This document shows, piece by piece, positions 45,251 through 57,900 of a stretch of 64,000 bases of DNA. A program made the translations under genes and the position numbers. The notes under the pieces were generated by a model, which was not told where the DNA came from, ran no database searches, and saw only the letters and a program-made list of their open reading frames with translations. Position 1 is the first letter of the stretch, and each line of letters starts with the position of its first letter. This DNA is from Pterois miles (taxonomy: Eukaryota > Chordata > Actinopteri > Perciformes > Scorpaenidae): assembly GCA_947000775.1 (NCBI GenBank), contig CAMQGK010000567.1, forward strand, positions 21,048,001 through 21,112,000, given 5' to 3'.

Positions 45251-45530
45251 AGGTATCAACAGGACTTAGTTAGGATAAGGAAAACAGGGCGTAACTTAGG
45301 TACAGAAGTTCTGTGACAAAAACGTTAGGAAAAGTGTTTGTGGTTTGAATTAAAATAAGTGGTGAAACTTAAGTATGTGGCAAAGTTACTTGACAAATAA
45401 ATCTTTTGGTTTCACACGGGATACAAACCCCAGTCTCCTGACTCCACCCTGATCTCCAACGATACAGTCGCTCTTTATACTTCCTGGTTCACAATTACGT
45501 GTATTAAATACGCATTGATTTTGTGGGATA
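45251..45530 (+). repeat. Dispersed repeat, same family as 13686-13962
   Basis: ACAGGGCGTAACTTAGG, GACAAAAACGTTAGGAAAAG and GGTTTCACACGGGATACAAA correspond to blocks at 13700-13960. Confidence 0.5.
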
Positions 45531-47218
45531 TATACATATTATAGTGCATTACATTTTTCGTGTATGAGAACAGCCTGATTATAGTGACAGGATTGTACTA
45601 CAACAGCACAGAAGCCCCCAGATGAATCGTATAGACTGTAGGAGGCTTCAGATTTATTCTGAACGTTGTTGACCCACAGTAGTGATAATACATCTACCAG
45701 CTACCTGAGCTGCTTCTCCTCCCTCGCTCACTCTGCTGCTCGCTGTTGCGTGACATGTTAAGATCTTGTTTGCCTCGCACCACACTTTCCCATGAATGAC
45801 TGAAGATGCTGATGCTGCACAGAGCACGCCAGTGCGATGAGAGGCAGGATATGTGTTATTTTCCGACGTGCAGACATGGGAAACAATAACGCTGTAGGTC
45901 TCGCCTGCCTAAATACTGTAAATGACTGAACACAAACCAGGACAGCAGCGTTTGACGACGTACAGTCGACGTTCATGGATCAACTTTGGCTTTATTCTGT
46001 GGAGGCTGCTTGTAGATAACATCTGTTCCAGTGACTGTTTGTGCGGTTAATTCATTCACAACTAGGGTCAGTTGCAACAAGTGAACCCATAGCTCTTCAT
46101 GGGAGAATAAATGACGCTTGAGGCCTATTTAGGCATCTATCAGAACACAATAAAAGTTAAAGAGAGTTAAAGAGATGTCTCTTTAAGATTAAATGAGGGA
46201 GCTTTGGGTTTGGGATGGTAACAAGCGGCTGGAGTCGACAACAAAACAACAACTTAATATGCATGGAAAAAAAAAACACAAACGAACCTCTGGCACTCTG
46301 AAATTATTTTGTGCGCATCACATTGGCAGCACTTAAGGCCGAGTTTACATAATGATGGCTTTAAGCATCTACTCCAAGTGTGTGTTTAAGAGGTGAGCGA
46401 GAGAGCAGTGGCTAAGCGCAATGATGAAGCGGCAGATAAGTCGCTTTTGCTTTTCTCTGCCAAGTGGTAGTGAGGAATGGAGTTCATTTAGATTAAGGAT
46501 GATGCAGATGATAAGAGGGGGAAATGGAGTGAGATAACAGAGAGGAGGAATACCAGCGATAAAGAAGAGGAGGGGCGGGAGGAGCTGTGGGAGACGAATG
46601 AAATCGAGACAAATCACCACAATTTACTTTCTGTTTCACAGCAGGAAAATCCTCACAACAGATTCTGCATAAAGATTTACTTTAAACCTCTTGGGCGTGT
46701 GCTTGTAGCCAAGTTATACTGCAGTTCAAAAGGCAATTACTTCATCATTACCATACTGAGCCGGAACGTGCTCAATGCTTAAACATAAAAGGATTCACTT
46801 AGTGGCCATCAGTTCAACCTCACCAGTTATTTTAGGGACCAGCTGCACACACATCATATTAATATCTCTCACTGATCACTGTAGTTGCCTGAAGGTTAGA
46901 CAGTAACCAGCTTGGTGAGCAAAGTACTAATTCACAACCTTTTCCTGAAAAAGATAACGCTGCTGTTATTTAATCTTTTTGTTATTATCGACAAATCCCA
47001 CAAAAACTCCAAAATCAGCAATGGATTTAACCTGTTAATAAGTATTGTGAGTTTAGCCAAAGCCTGATACACAATAGGTTATATCATGGCTTTGACATAG
47101 ACCTCTAGTGTACTTGTAATATAAAAACTTTGAAAATTAATAGAATAGAATAGCGTAATCATTCACCTCAGTAAATGTATAACAGTATTAGCAATTCATA
47201 TTTACATAACATATTTAT
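45531..47218. other. No gene seen
   Basis: Minus frames at 45758-45976 and 46369-46620 are unrecognised; the second lies opposite a GA-rich tract. Confidence 0.5.
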
Positions 47219-48035
47219 TAGGGCTGCAAAAGTCATAATGTGTTAACGTAAGTTTCTTTAAATGACTAATTTCTTTAATGCATTCACACAACTTGTGATT
47301 TTTAGGTTGTAGCAGACTCAGTTTTAAAGCGAGAGTGAAGATACTGACATCATATGTAACTAGAAAATCTAAGCACTTCACTGGTACTACTGCTACTGCT
47401 ACCACGTCGTACTAGCGTGTCACAAAGGAGGTTAAATAATGCTCCAAAGTTATGCAAAATTTTGGCGAGGACGAGTCAAACTTAATGCGATAATAATGCA
47501 ACTTGTGGTTTTTAGACTGTAGTAGACCCAGTTTTAAAGCTAGAGTGAAGACACTGGCATCATATGAAACTAGAAAACCAAAGGAAATTGGTAGCAACAA
47601 TGTCACACTACTTGTCACGAAGGAGGCTACATAACGCCGCAAACTTATGCTAAATTTTGTCGAGGAATAACTGACATGGGGTCTGTTGACCTCTGACCTC
47701 AAGATATGTGAATGAAAGTTGGTTCTGTGGGTACCCACGAGTCTCCCCTTTACAGACACGCCCACTTTATGATAATCACATGTAGTTTGGGGCAAGTCAT
47801 AGTCAAGTCAGCCTGAGTTTGCCATGTTATGATTTGAGCATATTTTTTTATGCTAAATGCAGTACCTGTGAGGGTTTCTGAACAATATCTATCATTGTGT
47901 TGTGTTGTTAATTGATCTCCAATAATAAAAATATACTTACATTTTGTTTGCCCACTCCCATGTTGATAAGAGTATAAAATACTTAACAAATCTCCCTTTA
48001 AGGTAAATTTTGAACATATGAAAAATGTGTGATTA
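47219..48035 (+). mobile_element. MITE, GGCTGTCAA family, with an internal tandem duplication
   Basis: It begins TAGGGCTGCAAAAGTCATAA. The block running from the AATGCA/ACTTGTG text to TTTTGGCGAGGA occurs twice in tandem (about 47277-47479 and 47480-47680). It then continues GGGTACCCACGAGTCTCCCC, CACGCCCACTTTATGATAAT and CTCCCATGTTGATAAGAGTA to GTGTGATTAATTAGCGATGA. Confidence 0.8.
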
Positions 48036-49188
48036 ATTAGCGATGAAAGTCCTGGCACAGAGAGCAAACATCAGACTGAGGCTACACAGACTTGTTAGTG
48101 GCATACAGTCATTGCTGGTTATGGTCTCCTGAGTGGGTTTGGTGCTAATGAATAAAAACAAAACAATACTACCATAGTTATCCTCTCTATTACAGCAGTG
48201 ATTCATCTACTCTTTAAGCCTTCTGTGGGGACTCTGTAAATGTTTCCTGCCACACAGGAGATGTGTATGTTTACGAGTGTGAAAACATAAAAATTAAACA
48301 TATTGTTGTTTACTTGACCTTCTTTAACTGATCTGATGGTGTTGATGGTGTGAAGTGCACTAATGTCAAAACTACCCATGGTTAGGGTTCATTACCTCTT
48401 GTCAAATGCTCCATGTTTGTGCCTCTATTATCCTCTGAGCACACAGTATGACCTCTTGGCCTGCAGCGTCTCCCTTGTAAATGATGTTTTTTTTGGGGCT
48501 GTACTGCCTTGCTAAATAAGGTTTAAGACATTCAGTGTATCTATGTTTGGGGTCCACTATGCTTTGCAGCTTTGCCACTGTGTATGAATAACCAAGTGTT
48601 TGATGATTTCCAGGCTTATGGCGGAGTTACAGAGCAGCGGCAAGGAGCTCAGGGGATTACCACACATAAACACCGGCTGCGAGCATCCGTAAGAGCTCGA
48701 CGTACAATACAGCCGTGTGGATACACATGGCGTAGGGATCACCCAGGCCCTTTCATAATTCAGCTAGTCTATTTGCAGTTACCTCATAAACATTAAACAT
48801 TACAGAGGGCACTGGAGGGCTTGTGTGAGTTCATATGCTACACATACAGTATATATTAAACATTTAATGAAGAGAGGTTTTAGTGTGGAAATAGAGTTCA
48901 AACTGAGATATGAGATTATCTCTGAATGTGGCGACACTGAAAGAAAGTCAGGTCAGTTACTGTACATCGGTACATTTGCATCATCTCTTTATAAACAAAT
49001 CCAGGGAAGTAACAGAAGTGAACAAGTCGCCATTACAGCAGTGGGGTCTCCCTATAATATGTGCGTTTGAATGCAAGCTATCAAAAGAAGTGCTCAATTT
49101 CTTACTTTTACCTTTATTTTCTATGTAATATTACTTTTGACAACAATACCTAGGAGTTTATGAAGAACCTGAGCAGTTCCCAGCTGCC
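48036..49188. other. No gene seen
   Basis: Short frames at 48557-48796 (both strands) and 48825-49128 are unrecognised. Confidence 0.5.
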
Positions 49189-49842
49189 TAACGTTAGCAT
49201 AACATGGTGAAACAAGTAACACCAGCTAAATTAACACTGCTTAGTTAGTGTAGCTAATGTTGGCTTAACATGGTGAAACAAGTAACGTAAGCTATGACCG
49301 CTTAGCTAGCGTAGCTAATGTTAGCCTAACATGGTGAAACAAGTAACGTCAACGAAGTTAACACTGTTTAGCTAGCGTAGCTAACGTTAGCCTAACATGG
49401 TGAAACAAGTAACGCCAGCTAAGTGAACACTGTTTAGCTAGCGTAGCTAACGTTAGCTTAACATGGTGAAACAAGTAATGTAAGCTATGACCACTTAGCT
49501 AGCGTAGATAATGTTAGACTGACATGGTGAAACAAGGAACGTCAATAAAGTTAACACTGTTTAGCTAGCGTCGCTAACATTAGCTTAACATGGTGAAACA
49601 AGTAACGCCAGTTATATTAACAGTGCTTAGGTAGCGTAGCTAACGTTAGCCTAACATGGAGAACAAGTAACATCAGCTAAGTTAACACTGCTTAGCTAGC
49701 GCAGCTAACTTTAGCGTAACATGGTGAAACAAGGAAGGTAAGCTTACATTGGTTAGCTAGCGCAGCTAACATTAGTCTAACATGTTGAAACACATTAATG
49801 TCACCTAAGTTAACAATGCTTAGCTAGCATAGCTAACGTTAA
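49189..49842 (+). repeat. 61/66-bp tandem array with three-unit higher-order structure
   Basis: Ten full units and a partial unit each start TAAYRTTAGC and carry AACATGGTGAAACAAGTAA and TTAGCTAGCGTAGC. Unit starts are 49189, 49255, 49316, 49382, 49448, 49509, 49575, 49641, 49706, 49767 and 49834, giving lengths 66, 61, 66, 66, 61, 66, 66, 65, 61 and 67. The 61-bp type (GTAAGCTATGACC) is followed by a GTCAA type and then a GCCAG type; that 193-bp trio is repeated exactly in length (49255-49447 and 49448-49640). Confidence 0.9.
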
Positions 49843-51337
49843 TGGGCTAAAGGTACTTTTTAGTGGCTGTGGTGGACCCACAAAATAAAATAAACTCAAT
49901 TAACTAACTGTGATGTTACTGTGAAATATAACGTTAGTTGCTCTAACTAAGACAACACAATGACCACCGCAAGTAAACATCATGTGACACACCAAAAGCA
50001 TGAATGGCGTTCTTATTGCATCCTAAATGCCTCGTGCATTATCGTGTCATTCATACACCTTTTCCAGGAACAGGATGCTCCTGAAAGTGTTGATTGTGAC
50101 TTGAGTTTTCAGATCTGCTTTGTGACTCTGCCAAGTTGTATTTTACTCTCTGTGTCCAGAGACAGTGAAAGGGACATTTTTTTTTTTCTTTCTTTAAAAT
50201 CTGTTTATTTCCATTAACAGATCCAGTCCCCATCAGACTTCATTAGATATGTTTATCATGTGGTTCTGATAACAGTGTTTGTTTGTCAAACAGTGGTTCC
50301 TCTCGCTCAACCCGAGGCCTTATGAGGACTAAGCCAAGTTGTACAGTGTCAGAGCATCATAAGAAAGCCCCCGACAGTCACATTAAAGAATCTGGACCTT
50401 TTGTTTCAGTCCTAAATCTGACTTTTACCGCAGTGGAATAAAAGCAGTGTCACTGAATCACGCAGCTGTTGGAACACAGTCACCAGATGTTTCGCTGTTT
50501 ATCGAGCCACATCCTTTTTACACATGAAAGACTGTTGGCACCACAAACCCAACAGCCTTACCATACTCTGTTGACACAGATAATGCTTTTAGTAAATGTC
50601 ACAGTAAGGACTGTCTTCTATTCCTCGACAGCTGAATCGGTGCATTTGACTGGTCATGCTAACTTGCAAGTGTTGACAGGGGAAACTGCAGCGTTTTCGC
50701 TTGTTTATACCAGATCTCAGAGAACTGGTGCTTTGTCACGGGGAGATGTATTACCGTGACAAAGCACAGTAGTCTTTTAGTCTCAACAGACAACTCTGAA
50801 ATGCTTCACTAGTTTTGAGCTTTATATGCTGCTGTTGTATACAGTCACAAGTCACTGGTTTACATTTGTTGCCCTGATGAATTCATTCAGCAGCTTTCTT
50901 CTGGATTTAAATGCTTTTAAGAGCTGAACTGGTTCAGTCTTTGGACTGTGGGAGGAAGCCGGAGAACCCGGACAACACCCACGCTAAGACGTATGCTGCC
51001 GTCTAATGCATCATATTTTATAAAAACATCAAATATATTTAATGTTAACACAACTGCACACCTATAGTCCATCCACACAGGTGTTATGCCTTTTCAGACC
51101 TCTTCACAGAGCAGTGTGAAGATTAATGACATCTCCCTCACTGAGACTGGTCAGGGCAGGACAAATTGTACCGTTCATATAATACTGCAGTAAGGAAGTC
51201 AATAATTCAGAGTCGGCGCTCCCAATTTCTGATCTAAATGCGTGCTAGTGCTACTGCTCAGGAAAACATGGACGTCCACAGCAAACTGATTGTATGGCAT
51301 CTACAGAGGACCTGAGGCATACCCAGGCCAGTGTGGA
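49843..51337. other. No gene seen; SINE-2 fragment at about 50935-50990
   Basis: The text TTTGGACTGTGGGAGGAAGC followed by CGGAGAACCCGG is the reverse complement of the SINE-2 core. Frames at 49960-50217 and 50469-50759 are unrecognised. The 50469 frame ends at a small hairpin (TTTGTCACGGGGAGA / GTATTACCGTGACAAAG). Confidence 0.5.
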
Positions 51338-51625
51338 GATACAATCTCTCCACCTAGTCCTGGGTCATCTCCCGGGGTCTCCTCCCAGCTGGTCGTGCCC
51401 AGAAACACCTCCCCAGGGAGGCACCCAGGGGGCATCTTTACCAGATACCCGAATCTCCTCAACTGGCTCCTTTCAACGCAAAGGAGCAGCATCTCTACTC
51501 CCAGTCCTTAACGGATGGCTGAGCTTCTCACCGTATCTCTAAGGGAGACACCAGCCAGCCTCCTGAGAAAACCCATTTCGGCTGCTTGTACCCGCGACCT
51601 AGTTCTTTCGGTCATGACGCATGAA
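51338..51625 (+). mobile_element. Dispersed repeat fragment, probably 3' part of a LINE
   Basis: The blocks ACAATCTCTCCACCTAGTCC, GGGTCTCCTCCCAGCTGG, AACTGGCTCCTTTCAACGC, AAACCCATTTCGGCTGCTTG and CGACCTAGTTCTTTCGGTCA match a repeat remembered from many teleost genomes, thought to be the end of a non-LTR retrotransposon. No reverse transcriptase motif is present here. Confidence 0.6.
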
Positions 51626-51832
51626 GCACATGCCAACTGAATGGAAATGGCAGCTACAGGTGTGTTACAGCAGATTTCACAACACTACAACACTTCAGCA
51701 TGTATGTAGTCCTAGATGTCCTTAAGTCAAATATATTAGTCATTGTAAGGAATTATTTATTAATTTTCTTCCAGCAATGACATTTCCCTCACAAATTAAT
51801 GGTATGTTCCTTTTAATTTATAAGGGACATGT

Positions 51833-52330
51833 AATGTTTTTCTTCTGGTAAATATAATCCAATCAATCTTTCAGTTACCTTTATTAACACCTTATTTTGA
51901 AAACCGGACGTAGTAACATATGTCACTAGCATGGTTCAATCAAGGCCTTTTTAATGTGTTTAACATAAATGTCAGTATGTGGGTGCTCTACAGCTGTAGC
52001 GTCGGCCGATTTGACCTCAGAGATGAGAGTGGTGGCCGGTTTGACCGCATGTTACCGCAATACCATAAGGTTTCCTGTCCATGACAGAGTTAGCATGCAG
52101 CTTTAACCATGATGTCGAGCTCTGCTTTTGCTGCTAATGTGTGAAACCCAAAGTGTTTACTGTATGTGTAGTGTTTACCACACTGGATTTAACATGGGAG
52201 GGTGCAGGTCGTATCCACATGGACCCTCTGCTGTTTTCTACTTTTTTGTTTGCTGGGGCCGGCTTGTTTGCTATGTTTTTTGATATGATATCGCATTACT
52301 TAGACAATAATAATACAAGCGGTCACTGTA
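51833..52330 (+). mobile_element. TTAA-C element copy 2
   Basis: It starts AAGGGACATGTAATG and contains AATATAATCCAATCAATCTT, CACCTTATTTTGAAAACCGG and a GTATCCACATGGACC...CTGTTTTCTAC segment, which match the reverse complement of 25330-25910. The left TTAA is mutated. Confidence 0.7.
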
Positions 52331-53378
52331 GGTGAGTACATGTGAATGGATTTTTTTCCCACCCTTATCCTTTTCCCTGCATCTCTGGGTCAGCAAGGTC
52401 AGTGAATATCAGCAAGTACACAGAAAAAGACAAAAGAGCAAAGTGCTTATTGCTGTTTGAAGCAGAGATCACAGACACTATCTACAGGATGGGGGTCCCG
52501 CTTAGCAATAATGGTCTAGAATTACACTGTACACTCAAAATGGGGTCGCAGTCAACTAATCTTCGTCCATGTTGTGGTAAGGCGCTACGGCTGTTGGCTT
52601 GTGTGTTTGGCTCATGAATCGTCATGATCAGTATAATCCTCTCTTTAAAAGCAGTGTGCCTCCTGTAATGGAAATCTAAACAGTTTTGTGACAAAGATCA
52701 TAAAACAGGTTTTCAGAATCACCTCGTGAATGTCTATCAACTGAAATATGCAGCTGAGTGCAGATAATGTAAAATTTCTGTCTTATTCTTGGATAAGCAG
52801 AGATTTTACTCAATGTAAGTGATGAAGTAGGTGTGTAACATGCATAGTTAACAGTAGTTTGACTACGGCTGTAACAGGTAGAGAGGATTGATTGATTTAG
52901 GGAATTACTCTGTTTCAAACTGTCCAACATCTCATCCATATAAGAGGTTGGAAAGCCTTTCACAGTAGGATCAAATTATGTGTTAAAGCCACAAAAACAG
53001 GAGGGATGACAGCACCATGCAGCTTTGATCCAACAAAAAAAACCAAACTGTGATCTTTGACACCAACATTGTACTGCAACAGGTTTTATTGTTACAGTTG
53101 CCAAAATAAACAGTCGGCAACCACCACAAAAAAAAAAAGAAATTAAAAAAAAAAGAAATGCCAATTTGTCAGCAAAAATCTCTGCTTTTTGTCCCGATCA
53201 ATCACTGAATAGTGAGAGGATGAAGTGTTTGTAATGTTTTTGTGACTTTACTATTCATATTTTAATTATTTACTGATTTTATGATCAGTACCACATATTT
53301 CATTATCATGAAATATCATGAAACAGATCCTGTTACAGTTTTGTGACAAAGATATAGATTAAGTGGGACATTATACAA
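52331..53378. other. No gene seen
   Basis: Frames at 52342-52617 and 52482-52963 are unrecognised. A-rich runs lie at 53128-53157. Confidence 0.5.
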
Positions 53379-53665
53379 GGGCTGCAACTAATGATTATTT
53401 TCATTGTCAATTAATTAGTTGATTATTTACTTGATTAATTGATCCATTTGGTCTATAAAATGGTGAGAAGTGTGGATCAATGTTTCTAAAAGCCCACGAT
53501 GACGTTCTCAGATGTTTTGTCCACAACTCAAATATAAAAGAAGAAAGGAAAGAGAACTAAATATACTTACATTGTTGAATAATTGTTGATTATTTTCTTG
53601 ATTAATCGATTAGTTGTTTGGTCTATAAAATGTCAAAAAATGGTGACAAATGTCAAACAGTGTTA
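53379..53665 (+). mobile_element. hAT-like MITE fragment, CTGCAACTAA family, end partly duplicated
   Basis: GGGCTGCAACTAATGATTAT, TGATTAATTGATCCATTTGG and CCACGATGACGTTCTCAGAT are followed by a second start-like block at 53582 (GTTGATTATTTTCTTGATTA, ATCGATTAGTTGTTTGGTCT). Confidence 0.7.
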
Positions 53666-53744
53666 AAAAATAAAATATTTTTTTAAAAAAAAAAATTTAA
53701 GAGGAGAAAAAAAAAAAAAAAAAATAAAAAAGGAAAAAAAAAAA

Positions 53745-53790
<46 letters not shown>
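53666..53790 (+). repeat. A-rich low-complexity tract
   Basis: Nearly pure A with T and G interruptions. The exact length is likely unreliable in any assembly. Confidence 0.9.
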
Positions 53791-53792
<2 letters not shown>

Positions 53793-56763
53793 ATGATTAT
53801 AGACATCTTTCTCTTAATTTCTTTAAAAGTCCAATGTGGGCGCATCCTCTTTCGTCATGATAACTACATATAAATACTTAAACTGCGTATATGAAACAGT
53901 GTAGGATGGTGAACATGGGAGCTGATAATCAAAGGCTCCCTGTAGGGTTGTTGCTACACAGCAGGCACAGATCACAGGTCCAACACACCTCTGTATGAAA
54001 CGGCATCCAACACTTCCCACACATGTGCAACACAGAAAAGCCCCACACACTCACACAATACAGGTACATCTCAAGTGTTATACAAGCGTTTGTCATTGTT
54101 CTCCCGCCCACATCCATCTCACCTGACCTGAGAAATGTGAAGGTTGTGAATAACGGGCACACAGAAGAGGCTCTGCTGCTGAGCCATATGAGATGCAGAT
54201 GTAAGAGTCGCTGACGAACGTTTTGAGCAGTTCAGAGCGTAGCCACGCAACGCAGCTGGAGTCTGAACAACCGATTTTCATGTGTTTTTTAGGCTTGACA
54301 CTACAGTATCTCCATATCTGTCAAAAAAAATACAATTACATTTTCTTCCAGTTCATGTTTAATAATAAAATAGTTTGGGTGTTGACCAATGAAAAGATCT
54401 TTTACACACTGACTGGAGGCTGTAAATATTGTAGTGTTTGTGTTACTACTGTGTGTTACTATTAACATTCAGTGATTCATTGTATTTATACAAATTTTAT
54501 TATTTCATAAATGTTGGAGAGGTTAACTACTTTATACCAAACATGTCCGTCATGTGATTTTTTTTTTTCCCCCATTGACTTAAACTGGGAAAGAGTGGAT
54601 CTTTTTTTTTTGTTTTTTTTGAGGTGAATCAACTTCTCAGTATGGACACTTGAATAGCCCTTATTTAAATCCCAAAGCTAGAGTGAGGGCTGGGAGGTGA
54701 AGCTAGCAAGCCATGATGGCAGCATGATCCCGTGATCGAGCCCAATGGATGAGGAAGATCGCCGGGTAAATTTTCACTCGCAAGTTGAGCCATTTTGGCT
54801 TCATGGGAAACTGAGCAACCTTTACAGTACCAGTTCTCCTTATACATCCATGGAAATAACTGAAAAACATGCTTTTTCTGTGACTGCTAATTTCTCAACA
54901 CAAAGCCAATCTTATTGATCATTTGCATACTCAAGTGACAAGTGTTGATCCCTCAAACAAAGTGTTCCTGCTCACACATTTGACTTGCATATTCAGTGAA
55001 GTTTGAGTGTCTAAAATGCGTGCATGTAAGAGCAGCTTAAGCCCAGTTGTGGAATATTTTAGCACGTTTCATTAAAATGACCATATTCACTGAGGCATGG
55101 AAAAGGTAAACTGTAGAGGAAAACCTTCGGCTTGACACATTTTCCAAACACCATTCAGCAGAGAGCAAACGATCAGCCGAGCAGCACAAGTCATACCCAC
55201 CAACAGACCTGACAACCACAGACAGACTGACCAAATTAGGCTATGAGCACGATGACTGTGGTTACTTGGTTGTTAGCAAGTGAAGAACATGTTTTAACAG
55301 GTGCTATCCCTCACAGGCACGTCTGCATTATGTAGACTTGGTGAGACATAGCAGCGTTTTTTGAAACCTTGAACTCTGTGTGGTCAAACTATTACTGAAA
55401 TGGCTCTAAGTGGGGTACCACAATTTTCATTGTCTTTTTGACCCCAAAAGTCTTACGCTGTGTCGCTATTGGTGAAGATTGGTGTGTGGTGGTGCATTTC
55501 TTACTGCTACAGCAAATCTATGATGCAGTTGGACCGCAAAATGCTTTTCAGGAATCAAAGGTCTTATCATGTTTTGCAAGTGAGAAACACAAAGCACACC
55601 CCATTGCCTTTTTGTTGTCCGATCAGACAGTGTATTTTGCAGTATGCTGGGTCTTTTTTATTGTTTCTAGGCAACCTCTGAATGAGTGCTGAAGTTAGCT
55701 TAACACAGGGGTGCTGCATGCGGCTCTTAAACCTTTCTCCGGTAGCCTCCTGTGACTTTGACAAAAAATTATCTGGGTTATGTGTTTATTGTTGTAGGCC
55801 TAAAGTGATCCCTACATCCTCTAAAAAAATGTGTAGCCTATACACCAAATAGAAATCATCCTTTCAGTCAACTAAAATGTATGTTATAGCCTATGTAAGT
55901 CTACGGCCCAGTGCCTTATCCTCTAGTTTTGTGTCTTGAGTTTCCCTAGCTAGGCTAGCTATTCAAAATCCAATCCAAGTCCAAAAAGAAAAGAAAAAGT
56001 CTTAGAGGAAAATAGAGGATTAAATAGTCCATGGACAGATTCGTTTCCTGGTTTAACAGTCTGCAGCAAGAAAATAGCGAACAACAAAAGAAGTAATTGA
56101 AAGACGTTTCCAGAAGAAACACTCTGCATTTGCTGAAAGAAACTTCTAGCCAAATCTCCCAAGAAGTTTTTTCAGTGTCCTGCCTCTCATTTGCTCTTCG
56201 GTTGTCAATGCATTAGACTTAATAGGCTGTGTTAACTTCATCATTATTACACAGAATCACAGGTATTCATCAGTCACACAGGAAGACACCACGATAGAAA
56301 GTACAAATATGTGTTTGGGTGACGCAGAGGGCAGCTTCTCTCAGTGTTCATGCATGTTTAAGACCCATTTTGACACTGACACACTCTTTTGTTGCTAGTC
56401 TGAGTTTAAAGAGCACTTAATGAGGACTTTCAGCCATACAGAGTTTGTTGGGAGAACACAGATGGCTTTCTTGGTAACATTTTCGGTGTGGTGCTGCAGC
56501 TGCAAATCAAACCACACTGATCCGCTTTTATTTATTATTCGCTGATGCGTCTTTCGGTAAAGTAGGACATCAACAGGAAGCTTTCATCAGGATGAATATC
56601 CTGTTGGGTCACAGAGATCTGATCTGCAACTTTGCTTTGATTGTTCTGAGGTTCTGTTGATTTTGCAATTAAAATGTGCTTGTTTTAAAGAAACAGTAAC
56701 AACCAGATCCATGTTGACACTTTATGTAAACAGCAACTGTATACCAATACATGCACATTATAT
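53791..56763. other. No gene seen in about 3 kb
   Basis: T-rich runs lie at 54559-54620. Small frames on both strands (53823-54281, 55438-55692) have no domain. The segment 55960-56160 is unremarkable on either strand. Confidence 0.5.
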
Positions 56764-57900
56764 CAAAAACCTGGCTCCATACTACATGCAATTATAGACA
56801 TGATCTCTGGGGCACATCACATCAGGGTGCAACATCGCCCTGACCAGCTCTCTGCACATTATCCCTTACTTATTTTCTGGTTTCTTTCCTCCTCTGTGAC
56901 AGTAAACTGAATATCTTTGGGTTGTGGGCAAAACAAGACATTTGAGGACGTCATCTTTGGCTTTGGGAAACATTTTACACTATTTTTTTGATATTTTATA
57001 CCAAACAACTAATCAATTAGTCAAGAAAATAATCAACAGATTAATGAAATGAATGACAATGAAAATTATCGTTATACCTTATACCAGTACATTAAGAAGT
57101 TAAATTATGAATGAAATCAGATCAAAAACCTGGCTCCATACTACATGCAATTATAGGCATGATCTCTGGGTTTATTCAAATAATGTCTACAGTTGTCATC
57201 TATTAAATTAATCGGCAACTATTTTGATAATCAATTAATCGGTTTGAGTATTTTTTTTTAAGAGAAATAGTCAAAATTCTCTGATTTAAGCTTCTTAAAT
57301 GTGAATATTTTCTGGTGTCTTTACTCCTTGGTGACAGTAATCTGAATATCTTTGAGTTGTGGACAAAACGGGACATTTGAAGACATCGTCTTGGGCTTTA
57401 GGAAACACTGAACAACAATTTAAAACAGCAATTGCCAATGTACCTTATACTGATACATTAAAAATATAAAATATAAATGAAATCAGATCAAAAAGCTGGC
57501 TCCATACTACATGCAATTATAGGCATGATCTCTGGGGTCTACAGTTGTCATCTATTAAATTAATCAGCAACTATTTTGATAATCAATTAATCAGTTTGAG
57601 TAATATTTTTAAGGGAAAAAAGTCTAAATTCTCTGAGTCCAGCTTCTTAAATGTGAATATTTTCTGGTTTCTTTACTCCTCAATGACAGTAAACTGAATA
57701 TCTTTTGAGTTGTGGACAAAACAAGACGTTTGAGGACGTCCTTTGTTTTAAAGAAACATCCTCCTTAAAACCACTTTAAAACACACCTTAAAGACACTTG
57801 TATGAAAATAGCTCGTGGTAATATACCTTATACCAGTGCATTCAGAAAAAACTGGCTCTACATGTAATTACAGGCATGTTCTCTGGGGTTGTTCAAAAAG
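56764..57900 (+). repeat. Tandem repeat with a ~360-bp unit, three copies plus part, made from a hAT-like MITE
   Basis: Unit starts (ATCAAAAACCTGGCTCCATA) lie near 56764, 57123, 57489 and 57843, giving spacings of 359, 366 and 354. Each unit also carries ACATGCAATTATAGGCATGA, AATATTTTCTGGTTTCTTT, GACAGTAAACTGAATATCTT and GACAAAACAAGACATTTGAG. The last blocks are the reverse complement of the CTGCAACTAA family. Confidence 0.8.

Noticed and set aside
51290..51542. Overlapping Pro/Ser-rich frames, considered as part of a LINE protein
   Set aside because: The DNA matches a common repeat from memory, but no reverse transcriptase or endonuclease motif is visible, so only a repeat fragment is called.
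52141..52335. First exon of a membrane protein
   Set aside because: The segment is homologous to the TTAA-C repeat at 25330-25480, so the frame and donor are repeat-derived unless transcripts show otherwise.
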